From NCBI GenBank assembly GCA_946624005.1, contig CAMORS010000008.1, positions 1 to 54,896 of the forward strand: a stretch of DNA of 54,896 nt, in the 5' to 3' direction. Source of the DNA: an uncultured Prevotella sp. GTDB taxonomy: Bacteria; Bacteroidota; Bacteroidia; Bacteroidales; Bacteroidaceae. Both the position numbers and the translations under genes were made by a program. The notes under the pieces are model-generated. The model had not been told where the DNA came from. It saw only the letters and a list, made by a program, of their open reading frames with translations, and made no database searches. Positions 18,597 through 27,496 of the stretch are shown piece by piece (the stretch's first letter is position 1; each line of letters opens with the position of its first letter).

Positions 18597-18624
18597 TTAT
18601 CTGTGCAGAAAAAAGTTATAAGAA

Positions 18625-20958
18625 ATGGAAGCTTCCAACAATAACAAACAAGGTAAGCCCATCGCATCAGGGCAGACCATCTCGCTTGAAAGATTACTTC
18701 GCATATACAGAAAGAACTGGAAATGGTTCGTCCTGTCGGTCTTCTGCACGACAGCCCTTGCCGTGCTGTATCTGATTACGAAACAGCCTGTCTATCAGCG
18801 TTCGGCCGAAGTGCTCATCAAGGAGGAGAACGGCGGAATGCCAAGCATCGGAGGTGAACTGGGAGCGATGGCTGCCGACCTCGGACTGTTCAGCTCATCG
18901 TCGTCGGTCAACAACGAGATGTTTGCCATGAAGTCGCCATACGTCATGGACGAGGTGGTACGTCGGCTTCATCTCGACATGCTGTACGTCAAGCAGGGAT
19001 TCCCGAAGGAAATACTGTCCTTTGAGACGCAACCTGTCACCGTCGTCATGGAGGATGTCGGCGAGACGCAGTCGGCATCTATGAAGATGCACCTGAACAC
19101 CGATGGCACCTTCACACTCAAGAAGTTCAGACTGAAGAAGGACAAGTTCGACGATGTCATCAACGGCAAAGTCAATTCGACCATCAAGACGCCACTTGGC
19201 AAGATTACCGTAACCGCCAATCCCTCGGTGATGAAAGACATGGAGGAAGGGATGGACATCAAGATTGTCAAGACCACCTCTGTGAAAGCTCGTGAGAACT
19301 GCCTGAAGTTGCTCAACGTCGACATCGAGTCGAAGGATGCCTCCATCCTTTATGTTGAATACACCGATATCTCTAAGCTGCGAGCCGACAGCATCATCAA
19401 CACCATCTTCCAAGTGTACGAAGAGAACTGGCTGCGCGACAAGAACCAGTCGATTATCAGCTCGTCTGACTTCATCAACGACCGTATAAAGATTATCGAG
19501 CGCGACCTCGGCCTAGTAGAGTCTGACATCTCACACTTCAAAAGCAAGAACATGATGCCCGACATCGTCGAGTCGGTCAAGATATCGATGGAAAATGCCA
19601 ACATGGCAGAACAAGCGCTGCTCACGCTGCACACCAGAATGCACATGATGGACTATATCCGTCAGTTCCTCAACGACAACAGCAAGAAAGGACAACTGCT
19701 GCCCTCATCACTTGTGGGCGAGGATGTCGCCCTGACAGCACAAATCACCGACTACAACAAGCTCATCCAGCAGCGTAACAACATCGTCTACAACAGTAGC
19801 GAATCGAACCCGCTGGTGAAGGACTACGACAAACAGATTGACAACATGCGCAATGCGTTGGTGGCTAACATCAACAACACAATAGCTCAGATAAAGATGC
19901 GAATAGCCAGCCAGCAGAAGCGCGAATCGAAGTCGAACAGCCAGATAGCCAACTCACCGGGCAAGGCCAAGGAACTGCTTTCCGTTGAACGCCAACAGAA
20001 AGTGAAGGAAGCGCTCTACATCTTCCTGCTGCAACAGCGTGAACAGAACGAACTGTCAAGGGCTTTTAGCGACACCAACCTTCGTGTCATCACGCCGCCG
20101 ACAGGCATTGAAAAGGCTTCCGCACCACGAAAGGGACGCATCGGCCTACTGGGCATCCTGATGGGCTTCATCATTCCTGCCCTCTTCTTCTACGTAAGAG
20201 AAACGCACAACAACAAGCTGCGTAACGCCAAAGACGTGGAAAGCCTTGGCACACCCGTTGTTGGTCGTCTGCCACAAGTGGCGGAAGGTAAGCAGAAGAA
20301 GGCCGATCCGGCAAAGGTATATGTGCAACCGGAAGCCAACGACGATGTCAACAATGCCTTCCGCATCCTGCGTACCAATCTGGAGTTTATGCTGCCAGGC
20401 AACAGCGGAAAGAAGCTCATTGCCGTCAGTTCGTTGGACGACGAAAGCGGTAAGACCTTCGTTGCCATGAACACAGCAGCAGCCATTGCCGCCAACGCAC
20501 AGCGTGTACTGCTGATAGACAGCAACGTGCGGACGGGCGACGTCAATCGCTATATCGACGAGATTCAGGGAACAACCAAGGGACTTTCCAATTATCTCGC
20601 TGGTCAGACGGCCGACTGGAAGAGCATGCTGCGGCAGAGCCGCCAATGCCAGCAGGTGGACATCCTGCCTTCAGGCGTCGTGCCTCCCAACCCCACCGAG
20701 CTGTTTGCCAACGGCCGATTTGCCGAATTGCTCGACGAGGCAAAAGCCCTGTACGACACCATCATCATCGACAGCCCTATCTACGACCGCGTGGCAGACA
20801 TGGCATACATCAGCCGTCAGGCCGACCTGATGCTCTTTGTTGTTCGCTGCAATGCAACAGAATTGTCTCTGCTCCCGCAACTGCGTAAGCTGCAAAACGA
20901 CAACCAGGTGAACAGCCTCGCCGTTGTCGTCAACGCTGAGAAGAACGAGGTAGGATAA
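18625..20958 (+). CDS. Wzc-like polysaccharide co-polymerase / BY-kinase-like ATPase without tyrosine tail
   Basis: This 777-residue inner-membrane protein has TM1 at about residues 32-52, a long periplasmic Wzz-type coiled region, and TM2 at about 506-525. A cytoplasmic P-loop domain follows: Walker A-like LDDESGKTF with K610, A'-like VLLIDSNVR with D632, and Walker B IIIDSP with D716. This is the architecture of bacterial tyrosine autokinases that control chain length in Wzy-dependent export. However, the protein stops at VVVNAEKNEVG and lacks the usual C-terminal tyrosine cluster; only two Tyr occur in the last ~60 residues. It may be a non-phosphorylated co-polymerase or need a separate partner. 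Confidence 0.9.
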   Translation: MEASNNNKQGKPIASGQTISLERLLRIYRKNWKWFVLSVFCTTALAVLYLITKQPVYQRSAEVLIKEENGGMPSIGGELGAMAADLGLFSSSSSVNNEMFAMKSPYVMDEVVRRLHLDMLYVKQGFPKEILSFETQPVTVVMEDVGETQSASMKMHLNTDGTFTLKKFRLKKDKFDDVINGKVNSTIKTPLGKITVTANPSVMKDMEEGMDIKIVKTTSVKARENCLKLLNVDIESKDASILYVEYTDISKLRADSIINTIFQVYEENWLRDKNQSIISSSDFINDRIKIIERDLGLVESDISHFKSKNMMPDIVESVKISMENANMAEQALLTLHTRMHMMDYIRQFLNDNSKKGQLLPSSLVGEDVALTAQITDYNKLIQQRNNIVYNSSESNPLVKDYDKQIDNMRNALVANINNTIAQIKMRIASQQKRESKSNSQIANSPGKAKELLSVERQQKVKEALYIFLLQQREQNELSRAFSDTNLRVITPPTGIEKASAPRKGRIGLLGILMGFIIPALFFYVRETHNNKLRNAKDVESLGTPVVGRLPQVAEGKQKKADPAKVYVQPEANDDVNNAFRILRTNLEFMLPGNSGKKLIAVSSLDDESGKTFVAMNTAAAIAANAQRVLLIDSNVRTGDVNRYIDEIQGTTKGLSNYLAGQTADWKSMLRQSRQCQQVDILPSGVVPPNPTELFANGRFAELLDEAKALYDTIIIDSPIYDRVADMAYISRQADLMLFVVRCNATELSLLPQLRKLQNDNQVNSLAVVVNAEKNEVG

Positions 20959-20971
20959 AGGTAAAACAACT

Positions 20972-21652
20972 ATGAGTATAGCATCGGCTATAGATCTGAT
21001 ACGGAAAGTAAATCCTTGGAAGACCATCTATTTCAACTTCCACTACTTTCCTTTTGCTACAGCCATACGCATGCCCTTCTTTGTCTATTGGCGAACAAGT
21101 CTGTTCAAGATGAAGGGAAGTGTTGTCATAGACGCTCCTGTCAGCACAGGGATGGTCAGATTAGGTCCACATGGCTTAGGAACGCAAGACCTGCTCTACT
21201 CACGAACGATGTGGCAACTATTAGGTACATTTGTCGTCAAGGGCAAAGCGAGCATCGGACGCGGCAGCAAGATTAGTGTTGGCAGGAATGCTACGCTCAC
21301 CCTCGGCAAAGACTTCAGAATAACGGGCAATACCGAGCTTGTCTGTCATAAAGAAATCACCTTTGGCAACGACTGCCTGCTTTCGTGGGACATCCTGATG
21401 ATGGACACCGACTTCCACCACATCATGAATGCAGACGGAGAAACCATCAACGAACCGAGGCCCATCCGTATCGGCAACCATGTATGGATAGGTTGCCGCA
21501 ACACGATACTGAAAGGTGTCACCATCGGCGACGACAACATCATCTCAGCTCACTCGACAATAACGAAGAGCGTCAACGAAAGCAACTGCATCATTGGCGG
21601 ACACGGAAAATCTGTTCAGGTATTAAAGAGAGACGTCCGCTGGAAAATATAA
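20972..21652 (+). CDS. Left-handed beta-helix acyltransferase (hexapeptide repeats)
   Basis: This 226-residue protein shows hexapeptide-repeat turns from about residue 80 onward (VVKGKASIGRGSKISVGRN, then ITFGNDCLLSWD). It has the acetyltransferase-type block PIRIGNHVWIGCRNTILKGV followed by VTIGDDNIISAHS. The closest type is the O-acetyltransferases of polysaccharide loci. The short N-terminal region (WKTIYFNFHYFPFATAIRMP) is typical of this subgroup. It is last in the plus-strand export unit, 13 bases after the Wzc-like gene, and probably modifies the polymer or a precursor. Confidence 0.85.
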   Translation: MSIASAIDLIRKVNPWKTIYFNFHYFPFATAIRMPFFVYWRTSLFKMKGSVVIDAPVSTGMVRLGPHGLGTQDLLYSRTMWQLLGTFVVKGKASIGRGSKISVGRNATLTLGKDFRITGNTELVCHKEITFGNDCLLSWDILMMDTDFHHIMNADGETINEPRPIRIGNHVWIGCRNTILKGVTIGDDNIISAHSTITKSVNESNCIIGGHGKSVQVLKRDVRWKI

Positions 21653-21698
21653 AACAGCAACGGCCTGCCCCAGTAAGTAGAGGCAGGCCGTTGCTGTT
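21653..21698. terminator. Bidirectional terminator closing both exopolysaccharide units
   Basis: Perfect 17-base inverted repeat: left arm 21653-21669 (AACAGCAACGGCCTGCC), right arm 21682-21698, 12-base loop. It sits directly after the plus-strand acyltransferase stop and 22 bases from the minus-strand WcaJ-like stop, so it can serve both converging transcripts. Confidence 0.88.
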
Positions 21699-21719
21699 AT
21701 TGCACAAAAAAACTAAATC

Positions 21720-23123
21720 TTAATAGGCTTTGCTATCGCCAACGATGGCATCGCGGATGGTCTTGACGATGATATGGAGGTCGAGCGAGAGGCTCCAGTG
21801 CTCGACATACCAGATGTCTTTCTCCACACGTCGCGCCATATCTTCCACTTCTTTCGTCTCGCCACGCTCACCGTGCGTCTGCGCCCATCCTGTGATGCCC
21901 GGCTTCACGTAGTGGCGTATCATATAGTCGTTGATGCGCTGCGAATAGTATTCGGTATGTGCCAACATGTGCGGACGCGGACCGACCACGCTCATATCGC
22001 CCTTGAAGACGTTGATGAACTGCGGCAATTCGTCGATGCTCGAATGGCGGAGGAATCGTCCCCAAGGTGTCACGCGGTCATCATCCTTCGTGGCCTGCTT
22101 CGTATCGGCGTCGCTATTCATCTTCATGCTGCGGAACTTGTACATCAGGAAGTCCTTGCCGTCGTAGCCCGTTCGCGTCTGTTTGAAGAATACCGGACCG
22201 GGCATGGTCCATTTGGTGATGGCCGCCACGATGAGGTAGATGATGGGGAACAGTGTGCAGAGGAACAAGCCAGAGAAGATGATGTCGAATGTTCGCTTCA
22301 CCATACGGCTCGACAGGCTTTGCAGCGGCTCGTTGTAGAGCGCCAAAACATAGGTGTCGCCGAACTGCACGGGCACAGTCATCTTTTCATCCCCCGTTGA
22401 GTGGCTCTGCGGCACATAGTAGATCTTCACCATGTTCTGTTCACAATGACGGATGACGGGCTGCAACGACTCGTCGTAGCTGTCGGGCAGGCAAATATAA
22501 ATCTCGTCGATATTGGTCTGTTGCAAGTAGTCGTAGGCCTTGTCGTTGGTTCCGAGGAATTGCACGTCAGGCAGTTCATTGCGATACTCCGTACCATCGC
22601 TGAACAGCCCGCGAACACTATAACCCGTCCAGGGCTCACGCATATTCTCGATGATACGCTTCACGTTGCGGTCATAGCCAACAAAGACAACATACGATGT
22701 ATTGCCACCCTTGGCTCGATAGTTGGCCAGTAGCTTCCGTGCCGACAATCGTTCGATAAGAGCAAGAACCCAGAAGAAGCCGGCAATAGCCATCGAACGG
22801 AACGGCCCCGGCGTGAAGTAGTGGATATAGCCGAGGAAGGCCGAGAGGAAGATGGCATAGACAACGGCTGTATAGGTTGTGTTCTTGATGACCTGATAGG
22901 GGGCATTCATCCGCTTGTGGAGCGACAGCTTCATCAGACTGACAGCACAGCCATAAGCCACATTGGCCATCACCCACTCTGTGACGAACTCACCCATCGT
23001 GTCGTAGCCTACAGGAAACCACCCCAACAGATGGAGACAGAGGATCGACAAGTTGAGCGTTAACCAGTCGCAGAACAATACTGCGACATAGAGCTTCAAG
23101 GCTTTCTTACTGGCTGCTTTCAT
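21720..23123 (-). CDS. Polyprenyl-phosphate glycosyl-1-phosphate transferase (WcaJ-like)
   Basis: This 467-residue initiating enzyme moves a sugar-1-phosphate from a nucleotide sugar to undecaprenyl phosphate at the inner membrane. It has about four N-terminal TM helices (residues 8-130), a cytoplasmic CoA-binding-like domain (VVFVGYDRNVKRIIENM), then a fifth hydrophobic segment (FDIIFSGLFLCTLFPIIYL). The bacterial sugar transferase domain contains FFKQTRTGYDGKDFLMYKFR, SIDELPQFINVFKGDMSVVG and PRPHMLAH. This is the PHPT/WcaJ family architecture. It is the last gene of the minus-strand unit, unlike many loci where the initiating gene is first. Confidence 0.93.
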   Translation of the reverse strand: MKAASKKALKLYVAVLFCDWLTLNLSILCLHLLGWFPVGYDTMGEFVTEWVMANVAYGCAVSLMKLSLHKRMNAPYQVIKNTTYTAVVYAIFLSAFLGYIHYFTPGPFRSMAIAGFFWVLALIERLSARKLLANYRAKGGNTSYVVFVGYDRNVKRIIENMREPWTGYSVRGLFSDGTEYRNELPDVQFLGTNDKAYDYLQQTNIDEIYICLPDSYDESLQPVIRHCEQNMVKIYYVPQSHSTGDEKMTVPVQFGDTYVLALYNEPLQSLSSRMVKRTFDIIFSGLFLCTLFPIIYLIVAAITKWTMPGPVFFKQTRTGYDGKDFLMYKFRSMKMNSDADTKQATKDDDRVTPWGRFLRHSSIDELPQFINVFKGDMSVVGPRPHMLAHTEYYSQRINDYMIRHYVKPGITGWAQTHGERGETKEVEDMARRVEKDIWYVEHWSLSLDLHIIVKTIRDAIVGDSKAY

Positions 23124-23161
23124 TTTTTTTCGAGTTTTTTCGAGTGTACGAGGATGCGAGA

Positions 23162-23923
23162 TTAGCGTAGAGTGAGGAATTTAGCCGTGACGAACTGTGG
23201 CACCTTCCACATCATCTTCATCAGCTTGGTGGCAACAGGACTGAAACCGTGCTTGCGCATGATGGCGACATCTTCCTTCCACATTGCTTTCATGCGGGAG
23301 CGGTCGGTTGACATGCCTCCCATCCGCATTCTGATAACATAGCGATGCAGATAAGTAACTTTGAGACGTACTTCATAGAGATAGCGAATCAGGAAATCGG
23401 TATCGGCCGCCATCTTGTACGTCTCGTCGTAAAGTCCATGCTGCTCGATGACGTTGCGCTTGATATAGCAGGTAGGATGGAGCGGCAACCAACCAAATTT
23501 CACCTTTCGGCGACTATACTTGCCTCCTATCCAGTTGCGCACCACCTTTTGGGTGTTGCTGGCATCGACAAACAAGCCATCGGCGTAAAGGAAGTCTGCT
23601 CCAGTCTTCTCCATCTCTTTGACAACATCCGATACCACATGATTGTCGTAGAGGAAATCATCAGAGTGCACCAAAGCTACGATGTCGCCCGTTGCCAACC
23701 GAATGCCCTTGTTGATGGCTTCGTACATGCCGTGATCTGGCTCACTCAAGATAGTGGTGATGCGGTCTTTGTATTCGTTGATGACATCGAGTGAGCCATC
23801 CTTCGAGGCTCCGTCTACGACGATATACTCTATATCGCTGTAGTCTTGCGCCAAAACACTCTCTATGGCACCACGGATGGTGGCTGCACGATTATAGCAG
23901 CAAGTGATGATAGATACTTTCAC
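23162..23923 (-). CDS. Glycosyltransferase family 2 (GTG start)
   Basis: This 253-residue GT-A glycosyltransferase begins VKVSIITCCYNRAATIRGAI. A GTG at 23923 is the best start because it overlaps the stop of the upstream WcaF-like gene (GTGA), the spacing used elsewhere in this operon. Upstream in-frame codons read through that gene and have no family similarity. Typical motifs are EYIVVDGASKDGS and the metal/nucleotide-sugar site VHSDDFLYD. The N-terminus resembles WcaA/WcaE-type enzymes. The sugar donor is unknown. Confidence 0.88.
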   Translation of the reverse strand: MKVSIITCCYNRAATIRGAIESVLAQDYSDIEYIVVDGASKDGSLDVINEYKDRITTILSEPDHGMYEAINKGIRLATGDIVALVHSDDFLYDNHVVSDVVKEMEKTGADFLYADGLFVDASNTQKVVRNWIGGKYSRRKVKFGWLPLHPTCYIKRNVIEQHGLYDETYKMAADTDFLIRYLYEVRLKVTYLHRYVIRMRMGGMSTDRSRMKAMWKEDVAIMRKHGFSPVATKLMKMMWKVPQFVTAKFLTLR

Positions 23924-24474
23924 CTGATTATTCTTTCTCTGATTATAATAGCGGGATTGCCTTGATAAACGCCATTGGCAGCAGTATCCTTCGTTACCGT
24001 AGAACCTACTGCGACTACAGTATTCTCTGCAATTGTTACACCAGGGCAAACGATGGCTTTTGCTCCTATCCATGCGCCATCATGGACGATGACAGGTGCA
24101 TTCCTATAGGGCATATTGCTGACAGTATAGTCGTGGTTGCCTGTCAGAAGCAGAGCACCCTGTGAAATACAAACATTGTTGCCGATGGTCACCTTGTCGA
24201 GATTGTCTATCCACACCTGTTCGCCTATCCAGCAATAGTCGCCTATGGTTAGCTTCCAAGGAAACTTGATGGTGACGTTGTTCTTGATACACAACCCCTT
24301 GCCTATCTTCGCGCCAAACATCCGCAGCAACCATATCTTGATGCCCATGAACGGATTCCACGAAGCTCTGACAACCAAGGCATTGACGAAATACCATAGG
24401 GCCTGCTTGATAATGCCAGCCCCTTTGTCAAAGCCTATAGGCGAAAAGGAGGAAAGGTCTACTTTATTGTTCAT
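23920..24474 (-). CDS. WcaF-like colanic-acid-type acetyltransferase
   Basis: This 184-residue protein starts MNNKVDLSSFSPIGFDKGAG. It resembles the putative colanic acid biosynthesis acetyltransferase WcaF family: ALWYFVNALVVRASWNPFMGIKIWLLRMFGAKIG in two overlapping reads, then hexapeptide repeats (LTIGDYCWIGEQVWIDNLD). The block GAWIGAKAIVCPGVTI is followed by the C-terminal GVYQGNPA. It probably O-acetylates a repeat-unit sugar. Its start overlaps the end of the upstream GT4 gene by 11 bases. Confidence 0.87.
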   Translation of the reverse strand: MNNKVDLSSFSPIGFDKGAGIIKQALWYFVNALVVRASWNPFMGIKIWLLRMFGAKIGKGLCIKNNVTIKFPWKLTIGDYCWIGEQVWIDNLDKVTIGNNVCISQGALLLTGNHDYTVSNMPYRNAPVIVHDGAWIGAKAIVCPGVTIAENTVVAVGSTVTKDTAANGVYQGNPAIIIRERIIR

Positions 24475-25597
24475 AGACGAACGATGGTTTTTCTGATTCG
24501 CCCAAAATCCACTCATAGAGAGACTTCAGTTTTGCTGCAATCTTGTCGACAGCGTAATTCTCTTCCATCAACAGCCGGCCACGCTCTCCCATCGCCTCAA
24601 GCTCAGAGCGACTGAGACTTTTTGCCTGAAGGATGGCATCAGCGATTGCCTGCTGGTTATAGTCTACCCACCAGCCGCAGCGATGTGTCTCTAATTCAGC
24701 CCAAGGGGCACCCTTCGTGGCGATACAGGGAATGCGACGCATCAAACCTTCGGGCACGACATTGCCGAAATTCTCAAACTCGCTGGGCATGGCGACGACA
24801 GAAGCCGACGCAAGAGCCTTGTCTTTTTCCTCTCCTGAGAGAAAGCCTAAGAACTTCACATTTGTCAGCTTCAACCTTGCGGTTTCTGACTTCAGGAAAT
24901 TTTCATAATCCTGATCCCCACCGCCAATGATGATAAGCTCTGCATCGTTCAGTTGCTGACGATGCTCGGCAAAAGCATAGATGAGCGACTCCACATTCTT
25001 TCTACGCGACAACCTGCCCAGATAGGCCAGCCGGAACACATCATCCTGCTTCTTCAGCGGGATGTCGCGAATATCTATCGGATTGGGGATGACGGCGATA
25101 GGCGACGTAACACCCAGTTCGCGACAGTGGCGCATCTCTTCGTCGCATGTCGTCAAGATACAGGCGGCACGGTTCATATCATCCAGTAAACGATAGCGTA
25201 ACGAGAAACGCTTCAGCCACACGTTGCTTTTCTGAATATCCTGAGGATAAAGCATGCCGCGCGGCGTAACAATGTATGGACGGTTTTTCTCGCGTGCCAC
25301 ATCAATCATTCCGTAGGTAGGAAAAGTCCAGATATTCTGTGTATGATAGATATCATAGTCGCCCAATCTGCGCAAATCTTTCTTATAGTTAGGCGAATAC
25401 AGAATCTTTGGCACAATGGGCGCAGGTGTATAATGAATAGGGATGTTGTCTCCCCTGAGCCGTCCGTCCTTCGGCAGCTGATACATAAACATCTGTGCAT
25501 CGATGCCAACATGCCTACTCCCAAGGATGGAGAGATATGTACTCATGGCAGGCCCACCGAAGTTAACGTCTAACGTACCAGAATGGATTACTTTCAT
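24464..25597 (-). CDS. Glycosyltransferase family 4 (GT-B)
   Basis: This 377-residue GT-B enzyme starts MKVIHSGTLDVNFGGPAMS, an N-terminal GG-A acceptor-side loop. The C-terminal half has AYLGRLSRRKNVESLIYAF, ELIIIGGGDQDYENFL, VKFLGFLSGEEKDKAL, and the donor-binding MPSEFENFGNVVPEGLMRRI with the E-x7-E pattern of GT4. The ATG at 25597 overlaps the upstream stop as ATGA. It probably builds the exopolysaccharide repeat unit. Confidence 0.9.
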   Translation of the reverse strand: MKVIHSGTLDVNFGGPAMSTYLSILGSRHVGIDAQMFMYQLPKDGRLRGDNIPIHYTPAPIVPKILYSPNYKKDLRRLGDYDIYHTQNIWTFPTYGMIDVAREKNRPYIVTPRGMLYPQDIQKSNVWLKRFSLRYRLLDDMNRAACILTTCDEEMRHCRELGVTSPIAVIPNPIDIRDIPLKKQDDVFRLAYLGRLSRRKNVESLIYAFAEHRQQLNDAELIIIGGGDQDYENFLKSETARLKLTNVKFLGFLSGEEKDKALASASVVAMPSEFENFGNVVPEGLMRRIPCIATKGAPWAELETHRCGWWVDYNQQAIADAILQAKSLSRSELEAMGERGRLLMEENYAVDKIAAKLKSLYEWILGESEKPSFVYEQ

Positions 25598-26574
25598 AAT
25601 TCTAAGAGTTGATGGATATGGCTGGCGAATTCCTTCCAAGTATGGTTGGCAAGGAATGCCGTGCGGTTGTCGTTATCTAACGAAGCATGCTGAGCAACAA
25701 GCTCCAACAGGTGTGAGAAGTCGCGATATATCAGGCAGACACCTTCGTCGGCCAAATCGCTAAAGGCTCCCTTATCGGGTCCTATAGGTGTTCCGCCAAG
25801 AACGAGAGTGTCTATCAACACACCACTACTGGAGATACTGTTGCCGATATATGGGAAAACGACATACCGGCTGTTACGAACAAGGCCGGCAATCTCGTCG
25901 AACGAGACACGGCGATTTTCGAAATGTATATGCTCGTTGGTCAAGGCATCAATCTGCCGTTCCAAGTCTTTGTCCTTACATCTGCCTACTATCATGATGT
26001 CAAGATGGGAGTCTCTGACCTCTTTGGATGAGATAAACTCCACGACACCTTTATAAGGATCGATAGTTCCCCATATCAGCAAGTCGTGATGGTCGGTTTG
26101 CATAGGATTGACATCGATGGGCACTATCGGATGACATTCGTAAACCACCCTGCCGCGAGCATGCGCAACAGCATATTGTTCAGCTTCACGCGAATGAGCG
26201 ATGACGAGACGTGCATACCGGAACATGAATCGGTAAACGAATCGTGTCGAGAAGGTATGTCCCTGATGAGGAACAATATTATGGAGCACCCATACGATAG
26301 GCTTCCGTCGAACCGTTATGATGCAGAGAGCCAAGAAAGCAACAGCAAACTGCAAACAGCCCAGACGATGAAACACCATGTTCTCTATCCAGTTGAGAAC
26401 ATAGACATCGGCCCGGAACGAATACCGCAGCAGTCCTAACGCTGAGACGCCACACTCACTATCGCCATTGTCGAGAACCTGATAATGCTGCGAAAGAGCA
26501 TTCTTGAAGTTCTGACAATAGGGATTAGGGTAGCCTCCCTTCGGTCGTGGCGGAAAGAAATAGAGACGCTTCAT
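25594..26574 (-). CDS. Glycosyltransferase, GT-B fold
   Basis: This 326-residue putative glycosyltransferase starts MKRLYFFPPRPKGGYPNPYC. Features of GT-B enzymes are VWVLHNIVPHQGHTF, ARLVIAHSREAEQYAV, LLIWGTIDPYKGVVEFI, and the donor-side FPYIGNSISSSGVLIDTLVL with GGTPIGPD. The family resembles short GT4-like capsular enzymes of Bacteroides, with less certainty than for its neighbours. It is separated by 1 base from the upstream GT2 gene and overlaps the downstream GT4 gene by 4 bases. Confidence 0.78.
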   Translation of the reverse strand: MKRLYFFPPRPKGGYPNPYCQNFKNALSQHYQVLDNGDSECGVSALGLLRYSFRADVYVLNWIENMVFHRLGCLQFAVAFLALCIITVRRKPIVWVLHNIVPHQGHTFSTRFVYRFMFRYARLVIAHSREAEQYAVAHARGRVVYECHPIVPIDVNPMQTDHHDLLIWGTIDPYKGVVEFISSKEVRDSHLDIMIVGRCKDKDLERQIDALTNEHIHFENRRVSFDEIAGLVRNSRYVVFPYIGNSISSSGVLIDTLVLGGTPIGPDKGAFSDLADEGVCLIYRDFSHLLELVAQHASLDNDNRTAFLANHTWKEFASHIHQLLEL

Positions 26575-26575
26575 A

Positions 26576-27496
26576 CTACTTTCGGGCATAATAGACAGCA
26601 AGAGCAATATCCGCTAATGAGAGATGATAACGCCGACGGCAAAAGATCCATTTCACAATGCTTAACCGATGCTGGCGTAGCGTTTCAGAAAGGAGTTGCG
26701 AACGCTTCTTTCGGAAAAAGGTGTTCAGCCGTTGCGACAGTTCTTTTTTGCAAAGCTCTTCCGTTTGGCCGGCAGCTGCCGTTCGTTTGATGAAGTCAAC
26801 ATACCAGGCATACATCTTGCTCACGGCATCAAGCTTCAGCTGCATGTTGCCACTATTGGTAATCGACTTCTCGTTGGAACGATAGCAGAATGTTGGTTCC
26901 TGAATGTTCACTACGCCATTTTCCTTAGCGGCCATGTATGCCGTAATATCATCGGTACCCCAAGCCAATGGAAGACGGTAGTAACCACCTATACTCTTGA
27001 GCGATTCCGTACGATAGCAGAAATCGCCAATGAACTGTATGCCATAATTCAGTCGATGCAACATAAACTGGAAAACCCGCTCATGTTCAGGATAGCCTTG
27101 CGACACAGCGATGGGTTCGCCTTTTTCGTTGATTCGCAGCGTGCGGGCATGGAACAAATCAGCACTGGGGTATTGCTCAATCATCCGAGCATATTGCTCC
27201 AAGCAATCAGGCATCAACCGGTCGTCGTCGCCCATACAGATGATGTAGTCACCCTTTGCCAGCTCTAAACATTTGTTCCAGTTGTCCACCAGATTGACGG
27301 CACCTACATTCTTCTCGTTCTTGTAATAGCGAATCCGATTGTCCGTAAACGAATGCACAATGCCATCAACGTCTTCGGGTGAAGCATCATTCAGGATGAT
27401 GACCTCGAAGTCGGTGTATGTCTGCGCCAGCACACTGTCAATGCACTCGCGCAGAAATCGCGTCTTATAGGCTGGTATGGTTATCGAAAACTTCAT
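26576..27496 (-). CDS. Glycosyltransferase family 2
   Basis: This 306-residue GT-A enzyme starts MKFSITIPAYKTRFLRECID. It has SVLAQTYTDFEVIILNDASP, the conserved GDYIICMGDDDRLMPDCLEQ carrying the DDD metal site, and WGTDDITAYMAA as the acceptor-side ED-like motif. It overlaps the polymerase gene stop (27493) by 4 bases, indicating coupled translation. Specificity cannot be read from sequence. Confidence 0.9.
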   Translation of the reverse strand: MKFSITIPAYKTRFLRECIDSVLAQTYTDFEVIILNDASPEDVDGIVHSFTDNRIRYYKNEKNVGAVNLVDNWNKCLELAKGDYIICMGDDDRLMPDCLEQYARMIEQYPSADLFHARTLRINEKGEPIAVSQGYPEHERVFQFMLHRLNYGIQFIGDFCYRTESLKSIGGYYRLPLAWGTDDITAYMAAKENGVVNIQEPTFCYRSNEKSITNSGNMQLKLDAVSKMYAWYVDFIKRTAAAGQTEELCKKELSQRLNTFFRKKRSQLLSETLRQHRLSIVKWIFCRRRYHLSLADIALAVYYARK

